From Anaeromyces robustus (lineage: Eukaryota > Neocallimastigomycota > Neocallimastigomycetes > Neocallimastigales > Neocallimastigaceae): a stretch of DNA of 64,000 nucleotides. The position numbers and the translations under genes are program-made. The stretch spans positions 77,501 to 141,500 of the forward strand of contig MCFG01000090.1 in the NCBI GenBank assembly GCA_002104895.1. Direction: 5' to 3'. Below the pieces are notes generated by a model. The model was not told the origin of the DNA, did no database searches, and was given only the letters and a program-made list of their open reading frames with translations. This document shows, piece after piece, positions 46,074-60,664 of this stretch (position 1 is the stretch's first letter; every line of letters begins with the position of its first letter).

Positions 46074-46422
46074 AACTTCCTATCTCATTTCTCTCATACA
46101 CATTCCGATAAAAAAAGATATATATATTTTTAATAATTAAAACAAAAAAAAAAGGAAAAGAATCAATATTACTGGTCATTGAAATTAATGTATAGTTGAT
46201 GGCACAGATAATATTGTTTTTTTTTTTTTTTTATTCTTTCTTTTTTTTTTTTTTTTTTTTTTATTTTTTTTTTTTTTTGATATTAAACGATGTAAATATA
46301 TATATTTAAAAAAAAAAAAAGATAAAAAAAAAACCATCATCAAACTTTAAAGAAAAAAAAAAAAGAAAAATAAATCAAACCAAAAAAAAAATGAAAAACA
46401 TTTTTTTAAAAACTGAAAAGCA

Positions 46423-46468
<46 letters not shown>

Positions 46469-46961
46469 GCAAGCAAAAAAAAAAAAAATAATTTTATTAG
46501 CAAAATAATATTACAAATATTCCATAATGAAAAAAAAAAGTTTAAAAAAAAAATAATTTTTTTTTAAAGTTTTAGATAGAAATTTAATACTTTTAATTAT
46601 TGTATTTAATTATTAGTTTTATCTATCTTTATATTTTTTTTTCTTTTTCTACATTTACATTTTATTTTATACTATATATTGAATATATATATAAAACAAA
46701 TCGGTTTCAATTATAATATTAAAATAACATTAGTAAAAATTAAAAATAAAAGAAAAAAAAATAAAAAAAAAAAAAAAAAAAAAAAAGTGAATAAAAAAAA
46801 AAAAAAATAAAAAGACGAAAAAATAAAAAACAAAAACAAAAAAAAAAAAAAAAAGAATTGAAATTAAAATTAAAATTAAAATTAATAATAAATATATATA
46901 TATATAAATATTTAAAAAAAATATAAAAAAAAAAGAGTTTAGGATCGGTGTGTTGAGAATC

Positions 46962-47006
<45 letters not shown>

Positions 47007-47676
47007 GCAATTTTTTTTTTTTTTTTTTTTTTAATTATTCCAATATGAATCATCAAAAAGTCAAATTCAAAACCAAATTCAAAACATTTCAAAACTTTTA
47101 AATTTTTTTACAACTTTAAAAAAAAAAAGTAAAGGAAACTATCTTTATATAACATAAATTATATATATAATAATAATAATAACGAATACTTTTTTTTTTT
47201 TTTTTAATTAATCTAATTTTAAAAATATTATTAATATTTTATTTATATCTATATAGTTGTATATAAAAAAAAAAAAAAAAGTAAATTTTTTTTTTTGTTC
47301 TCTTTATAAATTTTTCTTTTTTATTTTTTATTTTTATATTTTTTAATATTAATGAATTAATTAATTTTATTAAAAAAAAAAAAAAAAAAAAAAGAATGAA
47401 AGAAAAAATAGAGAACAAAACAAAAAAAGTTTAAGAAAATTTTGCTACATTTAAAAAAAAAAAAAAAAGTAAGAAAGAAAGAAATATTATTTCTAATTTT
47501 TTTTTTTTTTATTTTATTTTTATAATTTATAATAATCCTTTAATTATTATGTTATATAAAAAACGTCAATTCATCCAAGCTAATTTAATTTATCAAATTT
47601 ATAGCATAATAAAAAGTGATAAAAATATGAATTTTTTTTTTTTATTTTATAAAAATTTATATTATAATATAAAATT

Positions 47677-47708
<32 letters not shown>

Positions 47709-49078
47709 GAAAGAAGAAAGAATATTATCACTTTAAAATCAAAAAAAAAAAGGAAAAAAAAAAAAAAAAGTATTCTTCTTATATAGTTTTAATATGCTTT
47801 TGGAAAAAAAAAATATTTAATACTACTTTTATTTTTTTTTTTTTTTAATAATTTTATATTATTATTATTATTATTATTTTTTCTTTTTTTTTTTTAATTT
47901 TTCATATTATAAATTATTATTTATAATAATAGATGATTATTGAAACTTTTAATAATTATACTTTTATCTATAATAATAAAGTAATAGTAGTAAAATAAAA
48001 TAAAAGAAGAAAAAAAAAAAATAATATTAATAATATAAAAAAGAAAGAAAAAAAAAAAAAAAAAAAGAAAGAAAAAAGAAAGGAAAAAAAAGGTTTTATT
48101 TTATTATTTTATAATATCATTATTATATTATAGTAAAATAAAAATAAAAAAAAAAAAAAAAAAGCAAAAAACAAAATAATTTAGTTTTTTTCTTTTTTTT
48201 TTTTTTATTTTATTTTATTTTAATTTTTTTTTCTTTTTTTCTTTTTAATAATTTTTATATAGTTATAAAAAAAAAAAAAGATTGAATTTTATTATTATCA
48301 TAATATAAATATAATCAAATCAAAATCAAATCAAAAAAAAAAAATTATAATAATTATAATTTAGTATATATATAAAACTAATAATATTTTATTTAATAAT
48401 ATATAATAATATATAATAATATATTTTTTTTTTGTTTTTAATAACTTTTTTTTTTTTTTTTTTTTTTTTTTATTATTATTAAATAATCAATATTTTTAAT
48501 ATAATAATTTTTTTTTTTTTTTTTTTTATATAATAATAATAATTTTTTTTTTTTTTGAATTAGGATTTTTTATTATTATTTGTAAAAATTATAATTATAT
48601 CATTCATCATAAAATGATATAATAATAAAAAAAAAAAAACTAAATAAAAAAAAAAAAGATCAAATAAAAAAAAAAAAAACAAAAAAACAAAAACAAAAAA
48701 AAAAGAGAGTAGAGAAAATGAAAATAAAATAAATAATTAAATTGAATAAATAAATGAAAAAAAAATTATTTATTTTATAATAGTAGTAATGAAAAAAACA
48801 ATATTAAAAACAAAATTAAAATAAAATAAAGCAAAACAAATTTAAATTAAAAAATAAAAAGAAATGATAATAATATTAAATAATAAAACATTAAATCAAA
48901 TCAAATTAAATTTTATCATTAATTGCCCTCCAGTATTATTTATTATTATCTATAATATATTACTGGTTTTTATTTTTTTTTTTTTAGTAGTATCATTTTT
49001 TTTTTCATTATGTGTTTTTTTTATGATTCATGTATTTTAATATTTAAATTCAATAAAGTTGACGTACAAATTGTGTGC

Positions 49079-49124
<46 letters not shown>

Positions 49125-49740
49125 TAATTGATAAAAAAAAAAACAAAAACAAAAAAACGAAAAAAAAAATTAAAATTTTAAAAAATCAAAAACTTAAATA
49201 AATAAAAATAAAAATAAAAAAAAAATAAACATTTAAAAAAGAATTTATAATTATCAACAACAATTAAAAATAAATCAAATCAAAAAAATAATAATAATAA
49301 AATAAAAATAATATAAAATATAAAAATAAAAAATTAAATAATAAAATATAAAAAAAATAAAATAAAAAAATAATAAAAAAAAAAAAACAAAAACAAAAAC
49401 ATAACGACTGTCATCATTTTTTTTATGTATATACTATATGGAGCTGTGTGGTATTTTTTTTTATTATTATTAGTTACCTATGAATAATAGTATATATATA
49501 TATATATTTTATTTTATTTTTTATATTATTCTTTATTCTTTTATTCTTTTTATATTTTTTTTCTATTTTTATTTTTATTTTTTTTTTAATTTCTTTCTGT
49601 TTATAAATAATTTTTTATATAGAATAATATATAGAATAATATAAATTATTATTCTTAAAAAGATATTATTTATATATATATATATATAGTTAATTAAAAA
49701 CACTATATTATATAGTTTATTTTTTTTTTTAAAAAAAATT

Positions 49741-49772
<32 letters not shown>

Positions 49773-52097
49773 AAGAAATAAATGTTTATTATGATTATTT
49801 TTTATTTATTTATTTTTTTTTATGATAATAATATATATATAAGATATAAAATATATAAAATATATAAAAATCTACAATATAAAATATAAAATGTAAATTA
49901 TATATAAAAAGTTTTTAATGTAGATAGATATGTTATATATACTCAAAATCAAAAAATATCAATATCAATTATCAATATGTTTAAAAAATATATATATTTA
50001 AAATATATATAAATATATAAATATATAAATAAATAAATATTTAAATAAAAGTATATAACATAAAAAAAAGAAAGTAAATTCAAAATAATTTAATGTAATC
50101 ATAAATTGAATTTATAAAAAAAAAAAGAATGACCTTTTTTACCTACCGTTTTTTTTCATTTTTTTTTTTTTTCATTTTTATTTTAATTTTTTAATTTTTT
50201 AATTTTTTAATTTTAATTTTTTTTAATGTTTAACTGTAACACTGTAAATTGTAAATTATTTTATTTTAATTAAAGTTTGGTATTATTAACTTTTTTAATT
50301 TATGAATGGATTACAAAAAAAAAAAAAAAAAAAAAAAAAAAAGAATATTAATTTTTATTATGTATGAATGTATGAATAAAATGTTATTTATATTTTTATA
50401 TTTTATTGTTTTAATATTCATTTATAATAATAAAAAAAAATAAATATAAAGAATATAATTAAATATCATTATCATTATCATTAAAAGCATTATAAAAAAA
50501 ATAATTATATTATCATCAATTCTTAATATATGTATAATTAATAATATTACAAATTATAATTGCTAATGGATAAAAAATCATTCTTTTTAATTATTCATTT
50601 TTTTTCTTCTTTTTTTTTTTTTTTTTATATTTGTATAAATTTGATTTATTTTTTTTTTTTTAATTTTAAAAGTATATATATATCCATTTAATTATTTATA
50701 TTATTGTATTGTATTGATATACATTTTAATATTATTTATATTATATTAATAAATATGATAAATATAAAAAAAAATTGATTAAATATTTTTTCATTTTTTT
50801 TACATATAATAAATTCATTTGTATCATCCATAACTTTTTTTTTTTTTTTTTTTTTTTTTCTAATTATTTAATTGTATTTTATATTATATATATAATATAT
50901 AATATATAAAACACATGCTAAAATATCAAATAAAATGTCGTTTTTTTGTTGTCACGTCACAAACTTGTTTTTATACATATAAAATTACCATACCATACCA
51001 ATATAATATGTAGATATAATTATTTATTTATTTATTCATTTATTTTATTCATTTTAATAATATCATTACTATATATAAATTTTTATTTTGTATTTATATA
51101 AAATATATTATATATATATATATTATTATGTATATATAGTAATATTTGCTTTTTAATCATTAAATATTTTATTTTTTTTTAAAAGGATATCTATATTTTT
51201 ATTATCTTATATATATAGTATTAATAGGTATTATTTATTTATATATTTATTGAATTGTTTATTATTAAATTTATATCCTGTTATTATTATTATTTAATAT
51301 TTTTAAGGAAAAAAAATATTTATTATTTATTTTTCTTAAGTTTTTATCTTTTAAATAAATAGGTAATGCCCAATGATATTAGGACTTTAGATATAATAAA
51401 AAATAGTATATATATTATATATATATAAAATTTTTAATAATAAATATTTAAAAATAATAAGTAATCAAATATTGATTATGTTCATTATTATACAAATTTA
51501 CTATATCATATAAAAATATTAATATTATTTTTTCAAGTTTTTTTATCTTTTTTATCTTTTTTTTTTTTTTTTTTTTTTTAAAGTATTATGAAGTTAAAAA
51601 TAAATAATCATCTTTTATTATTTTATAATTTTTTTTGTTTTGTTTTTTAGTGGCTAATGGTTTATGGATAATACCTAAATAAATAAATAAATAAATAAAA
51701 AATATATTTGGAATTTGGATTAGTCACAAAATAAAAAATTTATTAATATAAATGATAAAATTTTAAATATTAAAAAAATAAAGAAAAAATTAAATAAAAT
51801 AAAAAATATAATAAAATTTTTTTTTTCTTTATATTTTCTGTATTTTTTTATATAGAAGAAAAAAAAATAATTTTTTTTTATTTTTTTATTAAAAAAAAAA
51901 TAATTTATAATAATAGATAATTTTTATATATATTTGAGATTTTATAAAATTCTTGAATTAATTTAAAAGAAAAAAAAATAATTATATCAAAAAAAGAAAT
52001 ATATATATATTCAGATTATATATAATTTTTTTTTTTTAATTTTTTTTTATTTTTTTAATTTATTTTATTTTATTATTTAATAAATATTTATTAAAAA
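45967..52097. other. 6-kb gene-free A/T stretch upstream of DDX46
   Basis: Almost entirely A and T homopolymers and short A/T motifs, especially 46030-49420. All longer frames here are Lys, Phe, Ile or Tyr runs caused by homopolymers. Slightly less biased patches occur at 48915-48960, 49020-49080 (reading CILIFKFNKVDVQIVC in one frame) and 49400-49460, too short to call. The DDX46 promoter must lie near the right end. A CACGTCAC-containing site at 50948-50963 is listed as a finding. Confidence 0.6.
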
Positions 52098-54991
52098 ATG
52101 GGAAGACATAGTAGTAGAGATAGATCAAGGCATAGAAAACATTCAAGTCATCATTCAAGTAGATACCGTGATTATAGTGAAAGTAGAGAAAGATATAGAG
52201 ATGATTATATTGAAAGAAATAGAGAAAGATACAGAGATGATTATGATAATAGAAGTAGAGAAAGATATAAAGATGAATATGATAGTAGAAGTAGAGAAAG
52301 ATATAGAGATGAAGAAAGAAGTAGAGAAAAACATCGTCATAGTAGTAGTAGACATTATCATAAATCATCTCAAGAAAAAAATAGTAGTAGTAATAGTTAT
52401 ATAAAAGATGATTCCAATATAGATTCTGATGCTATGTCAGGTATTATAACTCAATCAGAAATTTCAACGGAAACTCTTTCAACTCAAAAACCAGATATAA
52501 AATCATCAACAGAAACTATTGAAGATACTTCATCAAAATTAGAAGAAAAAGAACAAGAAAAAGAACAAGAAAAAGAAAAAGAAAAGGAAAAAGAAATAAT
52601 AAATAATAATTCAAGTTTAGTTATTGAACAAAAGGAACAACAACCTTTAGAAATAAAAAAAGAATCTATTCCATCATCTATTAATGAAATTTCTAAAGAG
52701 AAAGAAAAAGTAGAACAAAATAAATTAGAAAAAGAACAAGAAGAAAAAATAAAAGAAGAAATTATAAAACCTGTACTTGAACCTAAAAAAGAAGAAAAGG
52801 TAACTTTTTTTTTTAATTTTAATTTTTATTTTAATAATTTAATAATATATTTAATTATAATAATATTTTTTTTATAAAAAAAAAAAGGTTTAAAAATATA
52901 ATATAATTTTTTAATTAAAATTAAATGATTTTTTAAAATAATGTATTATAATCAATTTTCATTTCTTTTTTTTTTTTTTTTTCGTTTTTTTTTTTTTTTT
53001 ATTTAAAATAATAAAATATTTGATAATCATTGAATAATAATTTATAATTCTTTTTTTTTTAATATATATATAATTTTCAATAATCATTAAATAATTGAAA
53101 AAAAAAAAAAAAAAAAAAAATTAAAAATGAAAAAAAAAAAAGATTCAAATAAATATTATATATTATAATATTAAGTAAAAAAATATATATATATAATTAA
53201 AATTTTTATATAATCAAGTAAAGGATTTTTATGATTATTATAATCATTTTTTCAATTCTCATTTATCATTTTAATAAAAGTATAATTATTTAATAATTAA
53301 TGAATATTTTTTTTAATTCTTTTTTTTTTAATATTTATATAAATTTATCATAAAAAATTTAAAAATTAAAAAATTAAAAAAAAAAAAAAAAAGATTCATA
53401 TATATATATATATATATTATATTTATAAGAAAGCAATTTAAATTTTTATATATATATATAATCAAGTAAAAGATTTTTATCATTATAATTATTGTTTTTT
53501 CTTTTTCTTTTTTCAATAATTGTTTTAAATTATTATCATTATAATATAAAATATATACTAAAATATAATTTTTTTATTTATTTTATTTTATTTTATATAT
53601 ATATATTTATAAAATTTTTATATATGTTATTATTATAATAAATTGATTTAAAAAAAACAAAAAAAAAAAAAATTATAGGAACCAATAAATGATATTCTTA
53701 GACAAAGAAGAGAAAGAATGGAACAATGGAAGAAAATAAAACAAAAGAATGAATTAGAACAACAAAAAAAATTAGAAGAACAAAAACAAGCTAATAATAA
53801 TACAGAGGTTAAAAAATCAGTTATGATAGAAGACAAACCAATAAATAATAAAAATGATACCCCAAAGTCTTCATTATCATTAAATTTAACTTCTTCTTCT
53901 AATCCATCAAAAACAACTATAACATCTACAACAATAAATACATCATCTAAACCTATTATATCCATGTCATTAAAAAAACCAGGAACAACAACAACATTAT
54001 CATCGTCGCCATCATTATTAAAAACTACAACAACAACAACTACTACACCTTCAACTAAAATTGGTTTTAAATCTAAAATAAAATTAAATCCAATAAAAAA
54101 AGGTGGTTTTATGTTGAAACCAAAAGTAAATTTAAAACGTCCAAATATTTTAAAACAATTTAATCTTATGGATGATGATACAACGAATAATGAAGAAAAA
54201 CCAAGAAAAAAAATAAGATTATTAGATGATGATGATAATGATGATCAAAATAAAAATAAAAATAATACTAATACTAATAATAATGATAATACCAATACTA
54301 ATAATAATGATTTATCCAATGATACCAATTCAGCAATGGATATTGATAAACCTGATAATAATAATAATAGTAATATAGAAGTTGATGAAGTTGATGAAAT
54401 TGATGCTTTAGATGCTTATATGAAAGATGTACGTAAAGAAGTAGAAGAAATTAAAAAACAAGATGAGCTTTCTTTAAAACAAAGTAATGAAAATAAAAAG
54501 AATAATAATAATAATAATGGTCTTCCAATTGATGTAGATCAAGATGATAATGATTATAGTACAGAAGAAGAAGATGAAGAAGATATTTTAGCTTTAGCAG
54601 CAAAAAGATTAGCAAAACGTAAAGATTTAATAGCTGTAGATCATTCTACTATTCAATATGAACCATTCCGTAAGAATTTCTATATTGAACCTCCTGAATT
54701 AGCAGATATGAAACCTGCTGAAGTAGAACAAATTAGAAGAGAACTTGATAATATTAAAGTACAAGGAGCAAGATGTCCAAAACCTGTTAGAAAATGGACC
54801 CAATTTGGTTTACCTACAGGTTGTTTAGAAGTGATTAAAAAAGTATTAAAATATCAACAACCAAGTCCTATTCAATGTCAAGCTATTCCTGCAATTATGT
54901 CTGGTAGAGATGTTATTAGTGTAGCTAAAACTGGTAGTGGAAAGGTAAAAAAAAAATAATAAAAAAAATTAATAATAAAAAAAATTAATAA

Positions 54992-55035
<44 letters not shown>

Positions 55036-58006
55036 TAAAAATAAAAATAAAAAAATAACAATAAAAAAATAAAAAATAAAAAATAAAATAAATTTTTAAA
55101 TTTTATTTTAATTTTTTTTATTATTTTTATTATTATTTTTATTATTATTTTATTATTATTATTATTATTTTATTATATTTCATTTTTTCTTATATATTGA
55201 AACAAAACTAATTATTTTTATTTTTTTTATAAAATCCTTACTATATATTACTTTATTCTATATTTATTTTATTTTTTTATTTTATTTTTATTTTTTAATG
55301 TATATTTTATAATCAACCATCAATAATGTCAACCATGATAATAATTTATAATCCATAATATCAATAATCAATAATCAATAATGTCAATAATCAACCATCA
55401 ATAACATCAACCATCAATTAATAATGAATAATTAATATATCAATAATGTCAATAATCAACCATTGATAACATCAACCATTCATTAATATTTATAATTAAT
55501 AATTATTTATTAATAATCAATAATATCAATAATTTAATATAATATATGATTTTCAAATTTATTCGAATTTTTTTTTTTTTTAAAATAATAGACTATTGCC
55601 TTTTTATTACCAATGTTTAGAGCTATAAAAGATCAAAGACCATTAGAACCTCAAGAAGGTCCAATAGCATTAATTATGACACCAACTCGTGAATTAGCTG
55701 TACAAATTTATAAAGAATGTAGACATTTTACACGTGTTTTAGGATTAAATGTTACCTGTGCTTATGGTGGTTCACCCATTAAAGATCAAATTGCTGAATT
55801 AAAAAAAGGAGCAGAAATTATTGTTTGTACTCCAGGTCGTATGATTGATTTATTATGTGCTAATAGTGGACGTGTTACAAATTTAAGACGTGTTACTTAT
55901 TTAGTTTTAGATGAAGCTGATCGTATGTTTGATATGGGTTTTGAACCTCAAGTAATGAAAATTGTTAATAATATAAGACCAGATCGTCAAACTTTATTAT
56001 TTTCAGCTACTTTCCCAAGACAAATTGATGCCCTTGCACGTAAAATTTTAACAAAACCTTTAGAAATTACTGTAGGAGGTAAAAGTGTCGTCTGTGAAGA
56101 TGTAGAACAACATGTTGAAGTAAGAGAAGAAGATACGAAGTTTAGAAGACTTTTAGAAATTTTAGGTCTTTATTATAAACAAGATCTTAATCCTAGAACT
56201 TTAATTTTTGTAGATCGACAAGAAGCTGCCGATAATTTATTAAGAGAATTAATACGTTTTGGTTATCCTTGTCAATCCTTACATGGAGGTAAAGATCAAG
56301 CGGATAGAGATTCTACGATCGCTGATTTTAAATCAGGGGTCACTAATATTTTAATTGCTACCTCTGTTGCTGCACGTGGATTAGATGTTAAAGATTTAAA
56401 TCTTGTTATTAATTATGAATGTCCTAATCATTTAGAAGATTATGTTCATCGTGTTGGTAGAACCGGTAGAGCCGGTAATAAAGGTACTGCTTATACTTTT
56501 GTTACACCACAACAAGATAAATATGCCAATGATATTTTAAATGCTTTAAAAATGAGTCATACAGAAATTCCACCAGAATTACAAAAATTAGCCGATGAAT
56601 TTATTAGTAAAGTTAAAGCAGGAGATGCTCATTATTCAAGTTCAGGTTTTGGTGGTAAAGGTTTAGAACGTCTTGATAAAGAAAGAGAAGCCTCTAAAAA
56701 GATTCAAAGAAAGGTAAAAAAAAAAAAAATAAAAAATAAAAAATTAAAAAATAAAAAAATGAAAAAAAAAAAAAAAAAAAAAATTTATTTATTATATTAT
56801 ACTAATTATAATTTTTATTTTTATTTATTATATCATACTAATTATAATTTTTATATTTATTTATATATATATATTTTTTATTTTATTATAATTATTTTAT
56901 TATTTTATTTTTTTTATATTATTATCAATAATAATAATAAATTAAATTAAATTAAATTAAAAAATTAGATTCATGGTGCTGAATTGGATGATGAAGATGA
57001 TGAAAATACAGATAATGAAGAAGAAAAATTAAAAGAAAGTATTGATGCTAAAATTACAGATGTTTCTTCCACTTCAAATAATAATAATAATAGTAATAAT
57101 AATACAACAAATAATACGACTGCTACTCCAGCAACTATTACAGAAAGTAAAATACCTGGTAAAGGTATGGAAGCTGATAAAATTAAAGCTGTACAAGAAA
57201 TTGCTGCTTTGGTTAATGCAAAAATTAGTGTTAAAGCTAAAAAATCGATGGCGGATAATGGTGGTACCCCTGAAGTTAAGGTTGAACCACCTTCATTAAT
57301 AAAACCTGCTAATGAAACTAATACAAATGAAGCTTCATCGCTTTATGCCTTTGAAATTGAAATTAATGATTATCCACAAAAAGCTAGATGGAGAGTTACC
57401 AATAAGGTAAATAAAAATAAATAATAATAATAAAAATAATTATAAAAAAAAAATAATAATAATAACAATCATAAAAATAAAAAAAAAAATAATAATAATT
57501 ATAAAACTATAATATATATATACAAAGATAGTTATAATTATTATTATTATTATTATTATAATATATAATATATCTCTATAAAGATAGTTATAATATTATA
57601 ATTATTATTATTATAATTATTATTATTATTGTTATTATTATAATATATATAAATATAAAAATTTTATATGTTTTTTTTTTTTATTCTATTTCAATATTAA
57701 ATTTATTTTTTGTATTTTATATTTTATTTATTTATTTTGTTATTATTATTATAGGATCAAATTACTATGATTACGGAATTAACAGGTGCTGCTATTACTA
57801 CAAGAGGTACATTCTTCCCACCAGGTAAACAACCAGGACCTAATGAAAGAAAACTTTATCTTTTTATTGAAGGGGAAACTCAAATTATTGTAGATAAAGC
57901 TAAAACTGAAATTAAACGTATTTTAACAGAAGCTACTTTATCATGTATTGAAGCTGAAGCCAGAGGTACTAGTTCAGAAGCTACTGGTAGATACACTGTT
58001 ATTTAG
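52098..58006 (+). CDS. ddx46: Spliceosomal DEAD-box ATP-dependent RNA helicase DDX46/Prp5
   Basis: Five exons, 52098-52799, 53679-54944, 55592-56713, 56969-57406 and 57755-58006, give 1,259 residues. Prp5/DDX46 remodels U2 snRNP and proofreads branch-site recognition during prespliceosome assembly in the nucleus. Residues 1-90 are Arg/Ser/Tyr repeats, an RS-like domain. The acidic linker contains [10 protein letters not shown] (476-485), at the place of the family DPLD motif. The helicase core follows: Q motif region around [18 protein letters not shown] (ends 657), PTRELA (687), TPGR, DEAD (763-766), SAT (794), SVAARGLD (914) and [10 protein letters not shown] (942). The C terminus has the conserved [32 protein letters not shown] and ends GRYTVI, as in DDX46. 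Low-complexity Asn, Thr and Lys tracts interrupt the non-core parts. Confidence 0.96.
55310..55535. repeat. Imperfect ATCAACCATCAATAA-type repeats in DDX46 intron 2
   Basis: The second half of the intron splitting the Walker A motif carries about ten degenerate, partly overlapping copies of units such as CAATAATCAACCATCAATAA and AATGTCAACCATGATAATA. Unlike other arrays here they contain regular C residues. No structure or function could be assigned. Confidence 0.6.
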
Positions 58007-58209
58007 ATTACCCTTTCCCCCCTCAAAAAAAAAACATTATTTAAGTAAGAATAATAATAATAATAATAATAAAAAAACAACATTATTTAAGTAAAAATGA
58101 AAGAATAACATATATAACATATATATATATATAAATTACATATATATATATAATTATGGGAAAAAAGAGAAAAGAGAAAAGAAAGGACAATAATATAATA
58201 ATAATAATA

Positions 58210-58253
<44 letters not shown>

Positions 58254-58469
58254 AAATTTATCAATGTTTTTATTATTAATTTTTTTTTATTTTTTTATTT
58301 TTTTTAATTATATTTATAATTTATTTAATTAATAATTTTAAACAATATATTTATATTATATATATATTTTTTTGCTTTCAACAATTATTTTTTTACAATT
58401 ATTTTTACAATTATTTTTTACAATTATTTTTACAACTTTTTTTTTTTATAATTTTATTATAATGTAAAC

Positions 58470-58500
<31 letters not shown>

Positions 58501-59032
58501 CAAAACAAAACAGAAAAAACAGAAAAAATAAAACAAACAATTTTTTTTTTCTAATTTTAAATATAATATTATATAATAATAATTTTAAAAATAGTCCAAA
58601 TATTTATAGTTTTATTTATAGTTATATTTATATTTATTTATATTTATATATAGATATATATAGATAATTTTTTTTTTTTTTATTTCTATTTTTTTACTAC
58701 TATTTTATTATTATTGTTATTTATCATCCATTCTATAGTTCATGCATTGCATTGCAGATCCTTAATCTTTTAAATATATTATAAAAACAAAAAAAAAAAA
58801 CAAAAAAAAACAAAAAAAAAAATAAAAAAAAAAATCTTATATATATACAAATAATACATACATACATATTATATATATTATTTTTATTATTTTTTAATTT
58901 TTTTTATTTTTAATTTTTTATTTTATAAAAATATTCCAACCTATTATTTTATAAATTTTAATAATTTTTTTTATAAATTTTAATAATTTTTTTTATAAGT
59001 TTTATTATTATAGTTTTATAATTTTTTTTTAT

Positions 59033-59064
<32 letters not shown>

Positions 59065-59619
59065 CTTTTCTTTTGTTTTTAACTTAATTTAATTTAATAT
59101 AATATAATTATTTAATATAATATCATTTAATTTAATGAAAAAGAAAAAAAAAGTTTTTAACAAAGATATATATCTATAAAAATAAAAAATAAAAAATAAA
59201 AAATGAATTTATGAATTTAATAATAATTTAATAATAATAATAATAATAATAATAATTATTAATTATTTAAATAAAATAAAAATAAAATTAAATAAATTAA
59301 AAAAAAAAAAAAAAAAATGAAATATAATGAAATAAAGAAATAAGAAATACAATATATAATAATATATCTTTTTTTTTTATTTTATATATTTGTATATTTG
59401 TATATTTTTATTTTTTATTTTTTATTTTTTTATTTTTATATTTATAGTTTCGTTTTTGAGTATAATATTTTTTCTTCTTTTCTATTCTAATATTATTTTA
59501 TGATTTTTTTTTTCTTTTTTTTTTCTTTCTCTTTTTTTTTTTTTTTATTTTTGAAAATTTTTTTTATTTTTATTTTTATATTTTTATAATTTTATTTTTA
59601 TATAAATATATATTTTTTT
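58007..59619. other. Convergent 3' flank between DDX46 and the last membrane-protein gene
   Basis: No gene seen. It contains a 39-base A run (58210-58248), an AAAAC pentamer array (58470-58511), T runs (59037-59064) and repeated TACAATTATTTTT units around 58380-58440. Both flanking transcripts should terminate here. Confidence 0.7.
58470..58511. repeat. (AAAAC)n pentanucleotide repeat
   Basis: About eight AAAAC units in the DDX46 3' flank. The complementary GTTTT array lies upstream of the coiled-coil gene at 31270-31303. Confidence 0.85.
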
Positions 59620-60633
59620 TTATTCTTGTTTTATATGATTAATATGTTCATTAATTTTTGGAATAAAAACGTAGATAAGGAAAAGGGAAAGTAATATAAT
59701 AAAAATTATTAAATTTATGACATTTCTTGGAATAAATAATAAATAAGATTCAAAAACTAATTTTTTTTTTTTTTTTGTTTTTTTAATATTATATAATATG
59801 GTTTATATTATAGGGTTTATATTATAGGATTATAGAGTTGTTATAAATAAATAATAAATAATAATATATGAATTAGTTAATAATATGTATATTTATTTAT
59901 AAATTTTATTTTTTTTAAAAAAAGAAAGAAGGAATAAAACAAATATAATTATCTAAAAGAAAAAAAAAATTCTTTTATATTGTTTTTTTTTTTTTCTTAC
60001 CTATATTATAAGGAATAACTATACTATCTGTATCTAATTCGGTAGTTGTTACTCCATCATAATTAGCCATAATCATTAATATTAAACTATCTTTTAACTT
60101 TTATTATTATTATTATTATTATTATTTAATAATTATTATATATTATTATATTATATATTATATATTTTATTAAATAAATAAGTAAATGTTTTATTTATTT
60201 AAGTAAAATAAAATAAAAATAGTAGAAACAGTAAAAAAAATAAAATAAAAAGTTAATAATATATATATATATATTATATATTTTTAAAAAAAAAAATACA
60301 ATATCCAAATATTATTTTTTATTTTTTATATAAAAAAAAACATACTTGACAATCTTTACAACATTGAGATAAATGACCAGGATAAAATGTTTCAAATTTT
60401 TTTTCATTAAATACTTCCATTTTAAATTGTGCTGGAGTCTAATAGAACAATATACATATACATTTTATAAATTGTATTTTAAAAATGAGAATGTAATGAT
60501 AATGATAACGATAATGATAATAATAATATTAAATAGAATGAATATAGATTAATTTATTAATATAAAATATAAAAATATATATATTTTATATTTTATACTT
60601 TATCGAAAGATGTATTATTTTTCAATACAAATA

Positions 60634-60664
<31 letters not shown>

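Noticed and set aside
47549-47848. 99-codon plus-strand frame
   Set aside because: Mostly Lys and Phe runs from homopolymers, with no splice or family support.
49010-49201. 63-codon plus-strand frame starting MCFFYDSCILIFKF
   Set aside because: The first 24 codons look mildly coding-like, but the rest is poly-Lys from an A run and no exon partner was found.
52060-52404. Additional frames on both strands over the first DDX46 exon
   Set aside because: Shadow frames of the Arg/Ser/Tyr repeat; the 52098 frame alone continues in phase into the helicase.
57042-57299. Alternative plus-strand frame inside DDX46 exon 4
   Set aside because: Overlaps the conserved DDX46 frame and consists of Leu/Ile/Lys shadow codons.
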